A stretch of DNA of 51,044 nucleotides from Planctomycetota bacterium (GCA_021413735.1 JAIOPV010000201.1:1-51044); one strand, 5' to 3'. Shown: positions 1-8,441, counted from the first letter of the stretch. A program made the numbers and translations. The notes: generated from the letters alone by a model not told the origin.

Positions 1-188
1 CGGACCGCATCAATGCCGCTGAGTACATGACGATCAACGAGAAGCGCCGAGCGATGGGCATGGACGACTACGAGGGCGGCGACGTGATCCTGGTGCCGTT
101 CAACGACATCCCGCTGGAGAAGGTGGACAGTTCGGTTCACTTGGCAGAGCCGGGCAGTCCCGCAGCACAGCCACCGGCCGCCACATGA
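1..188 (+). CDS. Phage portal protein, C-terminal end (partial)
   Basis: The reading frame is open from the window edge and ends in TGA at 186-188, giving about 61 residues. It contains NEKRRAMGMDDYEGGD followed by a Pro/Ala-rich tail. The INEKRRAMG..D..GGD pattern is typical of the extreme C-terminus of HK97-family portal proteins, the dodecameric DNA gate at the capsid vertex. The position directly before a MuF-like gene and a prohead protease supports this. The stop overlaps the next start (ATGA). The rest of the gene lies to the left of the window. Confidence 0.8.
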   Translation, partial: DRINAAEYMTINEKRRAMGMDDYEGGDVILVPFNDIPLEKVDSSVHLAEPGSPAAQPPAAT

Positions 189-373
189 TTACCAAGACCG
201 ACGGCAACGTCATTCACGCCGACTTCGGGAAGGTGGATCCGACGATCCTGTTTAGCCTCACCGTATCTTGCCAACTGCTCTACGCCGACGAACTGGTGGC
301 AGTCAGCCGCCTGACTTACACGCTCGACGGCCAGCAGTTCGTCCAGCACGTCGTCACGGAAGCCCGTGGCTGA
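185..373 (+). CDS. Small hypothetical phage protein
   Basis: This 62-residue protein starts at an ATG that overlaps the portal stop codon (ATGA), and its own end overlaps the GTG start of the next gene by 8 bases. Such tight coupling in a phage head operon is the main evidence that it is translated. I see no signal peptide, transmembrane segment or recognisable motif. It is mostly beta-prone and hydrophobic, with one cysteine. Function unknown; a small head-associated or regulatory protein is possible. Confidence 0.6.
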   Translation: MITKTDGNVIHADFGKVDPTILFSLTVSCQLLYADELVAVSRLTYTLDGQQFVQHVVTEARG

Positions 374-1121
374 CCGCCGCTTGATCCTCCGGGCCTGGCT
401 CCGGGCCATGCGCGGCTTGGAATACCAGTTGAGGGGCGAGCAGACCCGAGCACGCAACGCCATGATCCAGATGGCGGCAAGCGAATACCTCAAGCTCGGC
501 CACCCGCCGGCCCACGTCTTCATCGCCCACCGCGTCCGCGTGCGGGGGATCATCACCGAGCACTACAAGCGGACCATCCCCGTGTTCGCGGCGATGGCAC
601 TGAGCCAGATCAAGTCCCGCCGCTTCGACCGCAAGCAGGCACAGAACACGTTCGACTCGCTGACCCAGGACTGGATCTCCCGCGAGGCGCTGCGCAAGTC
701 CACGATGATCGCCGACACCGACCGCGACGACGTGCTGAACGCCCTCTCCGACGGCATGGCCGAGGGGCTGGGAGCGGAAGAGATTGCAAGGAACATCCGG
801 AAAGTAAGCGAACTGACTCCCTTCCGCGCCGCCACCGTCGCCCGCACCGAAACGCACGCCGCTGCAGCCTTTGGAAGCGTCGAGGGCGTCCGACAGGCCG
901 AGCGCGATCTGGGCGTGAAGATGCTCAAGGAGTGGCTGCCCACCCTGGACGACCGCACCCGCCCGGACCACGCCGCCATGAGCGGTTACGGGCCGATCCC
1001 GATGGACGAACGGTTCGAAGTCGGCGGTTCTTCAATGGATCGCCCCGGCGACCCATCCGCTCCGCCCGAACAGTTAGTGAACTGCCGCTGCGCTCTCGCC
1101 TACACCGAAGCAACCGACTGA
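366..1121 (+). CDS. MuF/SPP1 gp7-like head morphogenesis protein
   Basis: The 251-residue protein has the C-terminal signature of the phage Mu F-like minor head family: ARTETHAAAA, then WLPTLDDRTRPDHAAMSG, then PPEQLVNCRCAL near the end. Family members are minor capsid proteins bound to the portal and involved in head assembly or early DNA delivery. The start is GTG at 366, which overlaps the previous stop. It lies between portal and protease, the usual position. The C-terminal CRC pair is the conserved NCRC motif. No fused toxin domain is present. Confidence 0.85.
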   Translation: MADRRLILRAWLRAMRGLEYQLRGEQTRARNAMIQMAASEYLKLGHPPAHVFIAHRVRVRGIITEHYKRTIPVFAAMALSQIKSRRFDRKQAQNTFDSLTQDWISREALRKSTMIADTDRDDVLNALSDGMAEGLGAEEIARNIRKVSELTPFRAATVARTETHAAAAFGSVEGVRQAERDLGVKMLKEWLPTLDDRTRPDHAAMSGYGPIPMDERFEVGGSSMDRPGDPSAPPEQLVNCRCALAYTEATD

Positions 1122-1134
1122 CAAGGAAGCCACC

Positions 1135-1989
1135 ATGAAACTGCAACACAAAACATTCCTGATCCGCGATCTGGAAGTCAAGCAAGACGGCGATGCGTGG
1201 ACGGTGGAGGGCTTCGGCTCAACCTTCGGCAACGTGGACAGCTACGGCGACATGGTCATGCCCGGCGCCTTCGTGAAGTCGCTCCTAACCCGCAAGCCCG
1301 CAATGCTCTGGCAGCACAACTCCGACGAACCGATCGGCGTGTGGGACGAGGTCCGCGAGACCCCGCAGGGCCTTTACCTGAAGGGACGCATCCTCCCGAC
1401 CGCGTGCGGGAACGACGCCTACACGCTCGCCAAGGGCGGGGCGCTGACCGGTCTTTCCATCGGCTACAGCACCAAGAAGTCCGAGCACGACCCCAAGACC
1501 AACGTCCGCAAGCTGCTCGAAGTGGAACTGTACGAGGTCTCCCTCGTCACGTTCCCGGCCAACGAGGCGGCCACCATCACCGGCGTGAAGTCGGCGGGTG
1601 AGGACATCGACGCGGCCGTTGCTCTGCTGACCCAGGCCGGCGCGGCGTGCCAGGCGTGCATCGACATGTCCGTTCCGATCCAGCCCGACATGGCATCCGG
1701 CATCCTGCAAATGATCCAGGACGCCGTCGCGCTGCTCGACGAGCCGCTGGAAGCGGATGACACAAATGACCCCGAAGGCGCGAGCAAGTCGCGCCCCCAG
1801 ACCATTCGGGAGTTCGAAGATTTCCTGCGGGAGGCAGGAAAGTTCAGCCGCGAGGACGCGACCACCGTCGCCCTGCGCGGCTTCAAGGCGCTACCGACTC
1901 AGGGGGAGCCTGACGAAGTGCCGGAGGAGAAGGAACTGCGCGAGGTACTCTCGCTGTTCAAGTCATTCAACAACCAGATCAAAGCATAG
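1135..1989 (+). CDS. HK97-family prohead protease
   Basis: This 284-residue protein belongs to the HK97 gp4 (U35) serine protease family, which cleaves the scaffold region of the capsid protein during maturation. Visible landmarks are VEGFGSTFGNVDSYGDMV, the WQHNSDEPIG segment with the probable catalytic His61, and GLSIGY with the probable catalytic Ser108. ELYEVSLVTFPANEAA closes the catalytic domain. The C-terminal third is acidic and helical, as expected for a self-cleaved tail. A GGAAG ribosome site precedes the ATG. It lies 7 bases before the capsid gene. Confidence 0.93.
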   Translation: MKLQHKTFLIRDLEVKQDGDAWTVEGFGSTFGNVDSYGDMVMPGAFVKSLLTRKPAMLWQHNSDEPIGVWDEVRETPQGLYLKGRILPTACGNDAYTLAKGGALTGLSIGYSTKKSEHDPKTNVRKLLEVELYEVSLVTFPANEAATITGVKSAGEDIDAAVALLTQAGAACQACIDMSVPIQPDMASGILQMIQDAVALLDEPLEADDTNDPEGASKSRPQTIREFEDFLREAGKFSREDATTVALRGFKALPTQGEPDEVPEEKELREVLSLFKSFNNQIKA

Positions 1990-1996
1990 AGGAAAT

Positions 1997-3292
1997 ATGA
2001 CCCATGAATTGACGCAAGAAGTCAAAACGGCCCTGACCGGCCTGGAGGCTTTCAAATCCGACCTGCTTACCAAGGTGGGCAAGTTCGACGCATTCGACGA
2101 GGCCAAGTTCAATCGCATCGCCGACGACATCGGCAAGGCCATCGAAGCCGGCCAGAAGGAAAAGGCTCGCGCCGACGCCATCGAAACGGAGCAGAAAGCC
2201 TTGAAGGAGTCGCACAAGCTCCTGGAAGCCGAACTGTCCGGCGTGAAAACGGCCCTCAACCGCGCTCCCTCCGGCGGCAACTCGGAAGACGTCAGCAAGG
2301 AACTGCGGACCAAGTGCAAGAAGGCGTTCAACGCTTTCGCCCGCACGCCGCAACAACTCCACTTCGACGAGTTCCTCCGCAAGGAGTACGCCGACGACGC
2401 CGAGTTCAAGTCCCTCTCGACCGGCTCCGATCCGGCGGGCGGCTATCTGGTCATGCCCGAGTTTGGCGGGATCATCCAGGAGTTCGTGTACGAGTCCTCC
2501 CCGGTCCGCCAGTTGGCTTCGGTGATGACCATCGGCACCGACACCCTGGAGTACGTCCTGGACAACGACCAGAACACCTCCGGCTGGGTGGGCGAGCAAT
2601 CGACCCGCACCAACACCACGACCCCGACCTTCGGCAAACTGACCATCTACGTCAACGAGATGTACTCCAACCCGGCGGCGACGCAGAAAATGCTCGACGA
2701 TGCGGGCACGGACATCGAGGCGTGGCTGGCCGACAAGGTCGCGTCCGAGTTCGCCCGCAAGGAGGCCACGGCCTTCGTTACGGGTTCCGGCGTGATGCAG
2801 CCCAAGGGCCTCTTGAGCTACGACTCCGGCACCACGGTGGCATCCCAGCAGATCGAGCAAGTCGTGACCGGCTCGGCCACGGACTTCACCTACGACGGTC
2901 TGGTCGGCCTCCAGAACTCGCTGAAGGAGGACTACCAGTCCAACGCCGTGTTCCTGATCCGCCGCGCCAGCAACGCCAACCTGATGAAGATCAAGGACGG
3001 CGAGGGCCGCCCGATCTTCAACATGACGTTCGACAAGAACGCCGGGATGCGGCCCACCATCATGGGCCAGCCGGTGTACTTCGCGGCGGACGTTCCGGCA
3101 GTCGCTGGCAACGCCCTGGCCATGATCTACGGCGACATTAAACGCGCCTACCAGATCGTGGACCGCACCGGCATTCGCGTGCTGCGCGACCCGTACAGCT
3201 CGAAGCCGAATGTCAGCTTCTACACGACCAAACGTGTCGGCGGCGGCGTGAAGAATTTCGAAGCGTTCAAGATCGGCAAGATCAGCACCTAA
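1997..3292 (+). CDS. Major capsid protein, HK97 fold with N-terminal delta domain
   Basis: The 431-residue protein begins at the ATG at 1997, directly behind GAGGAAAT. The frame stays open upstream to 1757, but that part lies inside the protease gene. Residues 1 to about 115 form a charged helical region like the HK97 delta/scaffold domain. The capsid core follows from about residue 140: STGSDPAGGYLVMPEFGG, then GWVGEQS, EMYSNPAATQ and KGLLSYDSG. The C-terminus has the usual ADVPAVAGNALAMIYGD strand. Cleavage by the upstream protease near residue 130 is likely but not shown. Confidence 0.94.
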   Translation: MTHELTQEVKTALTGLEAFKSDLLTKVGKFDAFDEAKFNRIADDIGKAIEAGQKEKARADAIETEQKALKESHKLLEAELSGVKTALNRAPSGGNSEDVSKELRTKCKKAFNAFARTPQQLHFDEFLRKEYADDAEFKSLSTGSDPAGGYLVMPEFGGIIQEFVYESSPVRQLASVMTIGTDTLEYVLDNDQNTSGWVGEQSTRTNTTTPTFGKLTIYVNEMYSNPAATQKMLDDAGTDIEAWLADKVASEFARKEATAFVTGSGVMQPKGLLSYDSGTTVASQQIEQVVTGSATDFTYDGLVGLQNSLKEDYQSNAVFLIRRASNANLMKIKDGEGRPIFNMTFDKNAGMRPTIMGQPVYFAADVPAVAGNALAMIYGDIKRAYQIVDRTGIRVLRDPYSSKPNVSFYTTKRVGGGVKNFEAFKIGKIST

Positions 3293-3305
3293 TCGCTAGC
3301 CACCC

Positions 3306-3331
3306 TCGGGGGAGGGTAATTCCTCCCCCGA
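3306..3331 (+). terminator. Hairpin after the capsid gene (attenuator-like)
   Basis: A perfect 10-bp inverted repeat, TCGGGGGAGG (3306-3315) and CCTCCCCCGA (3322-3331), encloses a 6-base loop 13 bases after the capsid stop. There is no U-run behind it, so it is more likely a partial terminator or an mRNA-stabilising end than a full terminator. It would allow capsid mRNA to exceed downstream mRNA. Confidence 0.5.
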
Positions 3332-3360
3332 ACTCATTCATCCAAGGAAGGATTCATCTC

Positions 3361-3789
3361 ATGAGACAAGACCTACACAACAACATCCAGGTGCTTTCGG
3401 TGTTCGACCCGATTGACCTGGGCACCGGCAACACCGCGAAGGTCGGTGAAATCATCGACCGCCAGAACGCACAGGGCGTGGAGTTCATCATTCAGACCGG
3501 TTCGCTGGCCGACAGCGACGCCACCTTCACCGTCCTCGTTGAAGACGGTGACGACTCCGGTTTGTCGGACAACGCCGCCGTTGACGACACGCAGTTGCTC
3601 GGCACCGAAGCAGGTGCAGCGTTCATCTTCTCCGACGACAACAAGATCGCGAAGATCGGGTACATCGGCTACAAGCGGTACGTCCGCCTGACCGTGACCC
3701 CGGCCAACAACACGGGCGCGGTTCTCATCTCCGCGTGTGCGATCCTGCATGGCTTGCGCGGCGCTCCGAACACGACCCAGCTAGCATAA
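3361..3789 (+). CDS. Hypothetical capsid-associated protein
   Basis: This 142-residue, beta-rich, acidic protein follows the capsid gene behind AAGGAAGG. It contains VEFIIQTGSLADSDATFTV and IGYKRYVRLTVTP segments and has no cysteine-rich, membrane or signal region. Similar small beta proteins follow the capsid gene in many HK97-like phages and often decorate the shell, but I do not recognise a named family. A head decoration role is an inference from position and composition. It stands between two hairpins, so its transcript may be separately tuned. Confidence 0.7.
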   Translation: MRQDLHNNIQVLSVFDPIDLGTGNTAKVGEIIDRQNAQGVEFIIQTGSLADSDATFTVLVEDGDDSGLSDNAAVDDTQLLGTEAGAAFIFSDDNKIAKIGYIGYKRYVRLTVTPANNTGAVLISACAILHGLRGAPNTTQLA

Positions 3790-3801
3790 CGCCAACATTT
3801 T

Positions 3802-3823
3802 GAGGGGGGCTTCGGCTTCCCTC
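3802..3823 (+). terminator. UUCG-loop hairpin between head genes
   Basis: GAGGGGGGC (3802-3810), loop TTCG, and GCTTCCCTC (3815-3823) form a 9-bp stem with two G-U pairs on a stable UUCG tetraloop. A pyrimidine-rich ACTTCTTTCCC tract follows. It may act as a weak terminator or attenuator before the 3847 gene. Confidence 0.5.
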
Positions 3824-3846
3824 ACTTCTTTCCCAAGGAGGGGAAC

Positions 3847-4584
3847 ATGAGCAACACATCGAAAGTTTTCAATAACGACGGCGACACCCTGACGGTTGCC
3901 AGCGGCGGTTCCATTGTGCTCGAAAGCGGCGCAACCCTCACCCTGCCGGGCGGGGACGCGGAGGGCACGAAAACCTTTACCGGGGACGTGACGATCAGCG
4001 GGTCGAACCTGGCCTTTTCCGGCACGACCGGCCAGAACAACATCACCATGACCGACAACCTTGCCTCCGCCCTCACGATCGAAGAGGGCAGCAATGTCTA
4101 TCTCAAATTCGTCACCACGAACTCGGGCGAGGGAATCACGGCATCAAAAGATCTGACGATGGCCAGCGGCACGGACATCACGTTCACCGGTACGACCGGT
4201 CAGCCCCAGATCAACCTGACCGACAACCTGGCGGACGCGCTCTCTATCTGCGAGAGCACGAACGATTACATCACGTTCACCACGACCAACAGTTCGGAGG
4301 CGGTGAATCTCGGGCAGAACCTGGTGATTGCGGACGCCAAGAATATCACCGTGAACGCGACGACCGGCACCAAGATCGGCACCGCCACCACCCAGAAGCT
4401 CGGCTTCTTCAACGCCACGCCCGTCGTTCAGCCCGCGGGGACTGCCGACGTCACCGGCTTCGTCGCCGGCTCGGGAACCGCTTCAAAATCCGACAGCGTA
4501 TGGGCCGGTGCATCGGGCTCAGCAGCTTACACCGTGGGCGACATCGTTACCGCGCTGAAGGCCCTCGGCCTGCTGGCCGCGTAA
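3847..4584 (+). CDS. Beta-repeat phage structural protein
   Basis: The 245-residue protein begins at an ATG behind CAAGGAGGGGAAC. It is rich in Thr, Gly, Ser and Asn and has an internal duplication: FSGTTGQNNITMTDNLASAL and FTGTTGQPQINLTDNLADAL, each followed by I.E.SN.Y..F.TTNS. This suggests stacked beta units as in decoration or fibre proteins. The C-terminal part is Ala/Gly-rich and ends in a short helix (IVTALKALGLLAA). No catalytic motif is visible. A capsid decoration or fibre role is inferred from position and composition. Confidence 0.72.
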   Translation: MSNTSKVFNNDGDTLTVASGGSIVLESGATLTLPGGDAEGTKTFTGDVTISGSNLAFSGTTGQNNITMTDNLASALTIEEGSNVYLKFVTTNSGEGITASKDLTMASGTDITFTGTTGQPQINLTDNLADALSICESTNDYITFTTTNSSEAVNLGQNLVIADAKNITVNATTGTKIGTATTQKLGFFNATPVVQPAGTADVTGFVAGSGTASKSDSVWAGASGSAAYTVGDIVTALKALGLLAA

Positions 4585-4601
4585 CCCGGAAAGGACACGA
4601 C

Positions 4602-5018
4602 ATGAAGCCCTACCACATCCTGAAAGACTTCAACGGCTCCCAGACCGGCCACGACTTCCACCAGTTCAAGGCCGGCACCACCTCGCCCCTGTCCGATTCC
4701 CTCGCCGCCATCGCGGTGGGGGAAGGTTGGGCGAAGGCGGCCGATCCCGTGCCGAGCAAGGTCGTCACCCTGCAACCACCACTCACCGGCGACACGCAGG
4801 AAGTTACCCTTCCGGAAGACCGCGAGACGAAGGTCGTCGGCCCGGAGGAAACGAAGGTGACCGAACCCGCAGAAACCAAGCCCGCGAAGCCGCTCATCAA
4901 AATGAGCAAGGCGGAGTTGGCGGCACACGCCATGACCGCGTTCGGCCTGGAACTCGTGGCCGACGAGATGACCGCGAAGGACATGATCGCGGCCATCGAA
5001 GCAGCGGGTAACGCCTGA
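4602..5018 (+). CDS. Hypothetical phage protein with acidic linker and C-terminal helix pair
   Basis: The start is the ATG at 4602, 17 bases after the previous stop. The open frame reaches further upstream but that part lies in the 3847 gene. The 138-residue product has an N-terminal MKPYHILKDFNGSQTGHDFHQFKAG-like part, a repeated ETKV/EPAETK linker, and a C-terminal SKAELAAHAMTAFG...MTAKDMIAAIE segment resembling a small helix-extension-helix fold. Such two-part proteins are common near phage head-completion genes. Function unknown. Confidence 0.7.
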   Translation: MKPYHILKDFNGSQTGHDFHQFKAGTTSPLSDSLAAIAVGEGWAKAADPVPSKVVTLQPPLTGDTQEVTLPEDRETKVVGPEETKVTEPAETKPAKPLIKMSKAELAAHAMTAFGLELVADEMTAKDMIAAIEAAGNA

Positions 5019-5395
5019 TGCCCAGCGCCTCGAACTTCCAGCCGGTCGTCTCGTACGAAGACGTGACGATCACCATCGCGTCGAGCACCACCGTGTCGAA
5101 CGCGATCGACCTCCACGGCTGCACCCCGGTCGGGATCTTCCTGCCCTCCACCTTCGACGGCACGACGATCAAGTTCCAGGCGGCGTCGGCCTACGACGGC
5201 ACTTACGTCGCGGTAGAAGACGGGGCTTCCAGCCCTGCCGACGTCGTCCTCACGGCGACTGCGGCGAGCAAGTACATCGCCATCCCCCAAGCGATCCAGG
5301 AGCAACTCCGCGGAATCCGGTTCCTGAAGGTGGTGACGGGCAGCGCTCAGACCACGACGAACACCGTCATCACGCTGGCCCTCCGTCCGATTTGA
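5018..5395 (+). CDS. Hypothetical beta-rich phage head protein
   Basis: The ATG at 5018 overlaps the last base of the previous stop codon. The 125-residue protein is nearly all predicted beta strand: VTITIASSTTVSNAIDLHGC, GIFLPSTFDGTTIKFQAAS, then a C-terminal TNTVITLALRP strand. This looks like a jelly-roll or Ig-like minor head protein. It directly precedes the connector gene, so a role in capsid decoration or the head-tail interface is plausible. I do not recognise a named family. Confidence 0.68.
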   Translation: MPSASNFQPVVSYEDVTITIASSTTVSNAIDLHGCTPVGIFLPSTFDGTTIKFQAASAYDGTYVAVEDGASSPADVVLTATAASKYIAIPQAIQEQLRGIRFLKVVTGSAQTTTNTVITLALRPI

Positions 5396-6036
5396 TGCGC
5401 CACTCCCTCACCCTCGTCACCGCACCGACTTCCGAGCCGGTCACGCTCGGCGAGGTGAAGGCGTGGGCGAGGCTCGACACCGGCGACGAAGACCCCACGC
5501 TCGACGCACTCATCGCCACGGCACGGGGGGCGGCGGAAGAATATCTCCGCCGCTCGCTGATTACGCAGAGTTGGAAGCTGACGCTCGGGTTGGAGCAATC
5601 GCCCGACTACTACAACCTCCCCGCTGGCGTTTATGACCTTCCGGTCTCGGCCCTCTTCGCCGGGCTCCCCCGGTCGATCCACCTGCCCAAGGGCCAGATT
5701 CAATCGATCACCTCGGTCACGACCTACGACACCACCAACACCGGCACCGTTTACTCTTCTTCGAACTACTACCTCGACGCGGCGGGTGAGCGGGTCGTGC
5801 TGAACACCGACGCCGTGTGGCCCTCTCCGCTCCGGCCTGCCGCCGCCTGCGAGATCGTTTACGCTGCCGGGTACGGCGACACCGCCTCCAGCGTCCCGCA
5901 GCCCGTCCGCACCGCCATCCTGATGCACGTAGCCGCGATGTACGAGACCCGTGGGCAGTGCGAGCAGCCGGACATGCCGCCCGCCGTCGAGCAGATCCTG
6001 AAGAAGTACCGCATCATGGGCGACCGCCGTGGCTAG
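5395..6036 (+). CDS. Head-tail connector protein (phiE125 gp8-like)
   Basis: The likely start is the ATG at 5395, which shares its A with the preceding TGA; a TTG lies one codon earlier. The 213-residue protein opens with LTLVTAPTSEPVTLGEVKAW and continues LDALIATARGAAEEYLRRSL, the hallmark helices of the gp6/gp15-like connectors that form a ring under the portal. ACEIVYAAGYGDTASSVPQPVRTAILMHVAAMYE closes the domain as in phiE125 gp8 relatives. It is followed by a head-closure gene, the standard order. Confidence 0.88.
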   Translation: MRHSLTLVTAPTSEPVTLGEVKAWARLDTGDEDPTLDALIATARGAAEEYLRRSLITQSWKLTLGLEQSPDYYNLPAGVYDLPVSALFAGLPRSIHLPKGQIQSITSVTTYDTTNTGTVYSSSNYYLDAAGERVVLNTDAVWPSPLRPAAACEIVYAAGYGDTASSVPQPVRTAILMHVAAMYETRGQCEQPDMPPAVEQILKKYRIMGDRRG

Positions 6037-6367
6037 TTGCTGCGACGGCTTCTCGAACATGAAGCACCGGGTCACGATCCAGAACTCCTCCCAGGTCAGT
6101 GACGGCCAGGGTGGCAGCACCGAGTCGTGGCCGGACGGCGACACCGTCTGGGCGAGCATCGAAGCGCTGAAGGGCTTTGAGAAGTATCAGGCCATGCAGA
6201 TGCAGACCCCGGTGACGCACAAGCTCGTCGTCCGCTACCGCGCCGACATCACCACCGCCTCCCGCCTGAAGTTCGGCACCCGCATCTTCTGGGTGAAGGA
6301 GGCACTTAACGTCAAGGAAGAGAACCGTTACCTGCAAATCAAGGCAATCGAAAGGAGCCAACCATGA
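6029..6367 (+). CDS. Head closure / head-tail adaptor protein
   Basis: A GTG start at 6029 overlaps the connector stop. The 112-residue product contains MKHRVTIQNSSQVSDGQGG, W..GDTVWASIEAL, and a C-terminal YLQIKAIERS strand, the layout of the SPP1 gp16/HK97 gp7-type stopper family. These proteins seal the capsid after DNA packaging. Its place immediately after the connector supports this. An internal ATG at residue 11 is an alternative start that would match the usual family length. Confidence 0.85.
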   Translation: MASCCDGFSNMKHRVTIQNSSQVSDGQGGSTESWPDGDTVWASIEALKGFEKYQAMQMQTPVTHKLVVRYRADITTASRLKFGTRIFWVKEALNVKEENRYLQIKAIERSQP

Positions 6368-6660
6368 ACGACATCAAGACTATCGGCACCGGAGCCGTCC
6401 TGCCCCCCGGCAGCACGCCTGCAATCGCGACCCTTCCAGAGGGCGGATACAAGGTGGTCATCAGCGGGTTCGACGAGAGCGGCATGATCCGCTGTGTCTA
6501 TCCGGGTGAGTTCGTGAAGCACCACCAGGCCGAGACGGTCGAAGAGCTGGCCGGCAAGGTCGTGAACCAACTCCGCGCGCGCTACGGCGTGCAAGAAATA
6601 CCGTTCGCGAGCGTGCCCAAAGAGATTGCGGCCGGTGAATCCTTCACGGTGGAGGCGTAA
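6364..6660 (+). CDS. Hypothetical phage protein
   Basis: The ATG at 6364 overlaps the head-closure stop (ATGA). The 98-residue protein has TLPEGGYKVVISGFDESGMIRCVYPGEF and a helical VEELAGKVVNQLRARYG segment, suggesting a small alpha/beta fold. No signal, membrane or catalytic motif is visible. It opens a block of seven appendage-type genes placed between head closure and tail completion. Function unknown. Confidence 0.62.
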   Translation: MNDIKTIGTGAVLPPGSTPAIATLPEGGYKVVISGFDESGMIRCVYPGEFVKHHQAETVEELAGKVVNQLRARYGVQEIPFASVPKEIAAGESFTVEA

Positions 6661-7068
6661 ATGGCCTCGAACCTCAAGGTGGCGGTGACAGCCAAGAACG
6701 CCGGACTCGATGCCAAGTACACTACCGCGATCGGCGCGTCAGGCCTGCTTCGCATCTACTCTGGCACTCAGCCGACTGACCCGGACACTGCCCTATCCGG
6801 CAATACCCTCCTTGCGGAACTCGCTCTATCTGCGACGTTCGCGGCGGGCGCAGCGTCAGGTGTCCTGACCGCCAACAGCATCACCGCCGATTCTTCGGCG
6901 GACGCCACCGGCACCGCAACGTTCTTCTCCCTCCTGACCTCCGGTGGCACCCGCAAGGTGGACGGAACCGTGGGAACTTCGGGTTGCGACTTGAATCTAA
7001 ATACGACAAGCATCGTGGCGGGAGCCCAGGTATCGGTGTCAAGTCTCACGCTGACGAGCGGCAATTAA
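6661..7068 (+). CDS. Hypothetical phage structural protein
   Basis: The ATG directly follows the previous stop with no gap. The 135-residue protein is rich in Ala, Ser, Thr and Gly with little charge. It contains TAIGASGLLRIYSGTQPTD, then LLAELALSATFAA, and ends in a strand-like VSVSSLTLTSGN. The 'LLRIYSGTQP' pattern recurs in uncharacterised virion proteins of siphoviruses of proteobacteria (recalled, not searched). A virion surface or fibre-base role is an inference. Confidence 0.66.
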   Translation: MASNLKVAVTAKNAGLDAKYTTAIGASGLLRIYSGTQPTDPDTALSGNTLLAELALSATFAAGAASGVLTANSITADSSADATGTATFFSLLTSGGTRKVDGTVGTSGCDLNLNTTSIVAGAQVSVSSLTLTSGN

Positions 7069-7069
7069 C

Positions 7070-7330
7070 ATGGAGCAAGCCGCCATCGCCGAATCCCTAG
7101 CCGCACTCTCGGCGGGTGGAGAGCGCCGGGCCACCGAGTTCATCCGCTGGACAAACGGCGCCTACTACCTGGAACTCCAGATCGATGCGGCGGGCAAGAT
7201 GTCGCACTCGACCAACCTACCGCAGTCCGTCATCGGCAAGGGCATGTACTGGCCAGACCCGGACGACCGCTATCGTGCTGACCTGACCGCCGCGCTCGAA
7301 GCCCTCAACACGCTGTCGTTCCTGCCGTGA
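7070..7330 (+). CDS. Hypothetical phage protein
   Basis: This 86-residue protein begins one base after the previous stop. It includes RRATEFIRWTNGAYYLELQI and a short C-terminal helix, DLTAALEALNTLSFLP. There is no membrane or signal region. Its stop overlaps the GTG of the next gene, so translation is probably coupled. It belongs to the appendage block. No function can be assigned. Confidence 0.6.
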   Translation: MEQAAIAESLAALSAGGERRATEFIRWTNGAYYLELQIDAAGKMSHSTNLPQSVIGKGMYWPDPDDRYRADLTAALEALNTLSFLP

Positions 7331-7668
7331 CCGCCGCCCCCGCCGTCAACACCTCTGGTTCGCAGACCGCGACCATCAGCACCGAACACTCGCTCGCCAC
7401 AATCACGAGCGCGAAAACGCTGCAACTCGTGGTGGACGCGGCCAACCTCGTCGGCGGAAGCACCCCGGACATTTTGGAACTGACCATCTACACCAAGGCC
7501 CGTTCCAGCGACACCAAGCGAATCCTCTTCCAGCAGCACTACATGGGGGCACAGAGCGTCGTCGAGTCGCTCTCCCCTCCCCACGCTTCACCGCACTACT
7601 TTGAAGCCACCCTCAAGCAGACCCAGGGCACCGGTCGCGCCTTCCCCTGGGCAATCAACGAACTGTGA
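7327..7668 (+). CDS. Hypothetical beta-rich phage protein
   Basis: A GTG start at 7327 overlaps the previous TGA. The 113-residue product begins with a low-complexity AAPAVNTSGSQTATI segment and has alternating strands: KTLQLVVDAANLVGGSTPD, ILELTIYTKARSSD, YFEATLKQTQGTGRAFPW. It resembles a small beta-sandwich virion protein. Its stop overlaps the GTG of the next gene, marking a translationally coupled pair. Function unknown; a structural role is inferred from context. Confidence 0.62.
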   Translation: MTAAPAVNTSGSQTATISTEHSLATITSAKTLQLVVDAANLVGGSTPDILELTIYTKARSSDTKRILFQQHYMGAQSVVESLSPPHASPHYFEATLKQTQGTGRAFPWAINEL

Positions 7669-8441
7669 ACTGGAACGTCCCGTTCGCGGGGTTCACGGAG
7701 GAGAGCGGACATAACAGCTCGGCTTCGCGTGCAACGGCCCTCACGACCAGCTACACAGAGTTCGAGTCTGCGACCGACTACGAGTGGCCGGGCTTCACCT
7801 TTCTCGCTACCTCCCGAACTGTGGGCGCTGACACCGACTTCACCATAGCCCTCGGGGCCGCTGCCGCCGAGTTTCCGATCGTGGACCGCATGCTGATGAG
7901 CAACGGCGGCTCGACCTATGCCCACAGTCGCGTGATTCACTGCCCGGTCCGGGTGCCGAAGGGTTCCCGGGTCGCCGTGAAGATCGGCACAACCTTCACC
8001 ACGCTCTACGGCCAGATCTTCGGTTGGGCAGCCGCTATGCCCGGGGCCTGCGCCTCGGCAGCCTTCCTCGAACGGGTCGGCACGGCCGGAACGGGTGTTT
8101 CGGTGGACGCCGGCGCTGTCCTGAACACGAAGGGGTCATGGACCTCTCTCGGCTCGAACACCTACGCCTGGAACGGCATGTTCGTGAACGTCTTGAGTGG
8201 CGACTCCGGCACCGGCGTCGACTTCAACGTGGACATCGGCATCGACCTCGCCGGAACGAAATTCATCATCGTCCCCGACCTGTACGTGACCAAGGGGTCC
8301 GGTTCGACCGTCAACCCGTTCGCGGTCCCGCTGCCGTGTTCTGTTCCTGCCGGCAGTAACCTCTACGCCCGCATCCAGGCCAGCACGACCACCTCGACCT
8401 CGCGCAAACTGGGCATCTGCCTGCACGGGATGGTGACGTAA
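7665..8441 (+). CDS. Phage appendage/structural protein, unknown family
   Basis: A GTG start at 7665 overlaps the previous stop. The 258-residue protein is beta-rich with SASRATALTTSYTEFES near the N-terminus and repeated aromatic-glycine strands, ending PCSVPAGSNLYARIQAS then LGICLHGMV. The composition suggests a globular tail-spike or decoration domain, but no active site is visible. It lies next to the 21-residue-repeat protein and is followed by it without a gap, so the two may form one appendage. Function is inferred only. Confidence 0.65.
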   Translation: MNWNVPFAGFTEESGHNSSASRATALTTSYTEFESATDYEWPGFTFLATSRTVGADTDFTIALGAAAAEFPIVDRMLMSNGGSTYAHSRVIHCPVRVPKGSRVAVKIGTTFTTLYGQIFGWAAAMPGACASAAFLERVGTAGTGVSVDAGAVLNTKGSWTSLGSNTYAWNGMFVNVLSGDSGTGVDFNVDIGIDLAGTKFIIVPDLYVTKGSGSTVNPFAVPLPCSVPAGSNLYARIQASTTTSTSRKLGICLHGMVT

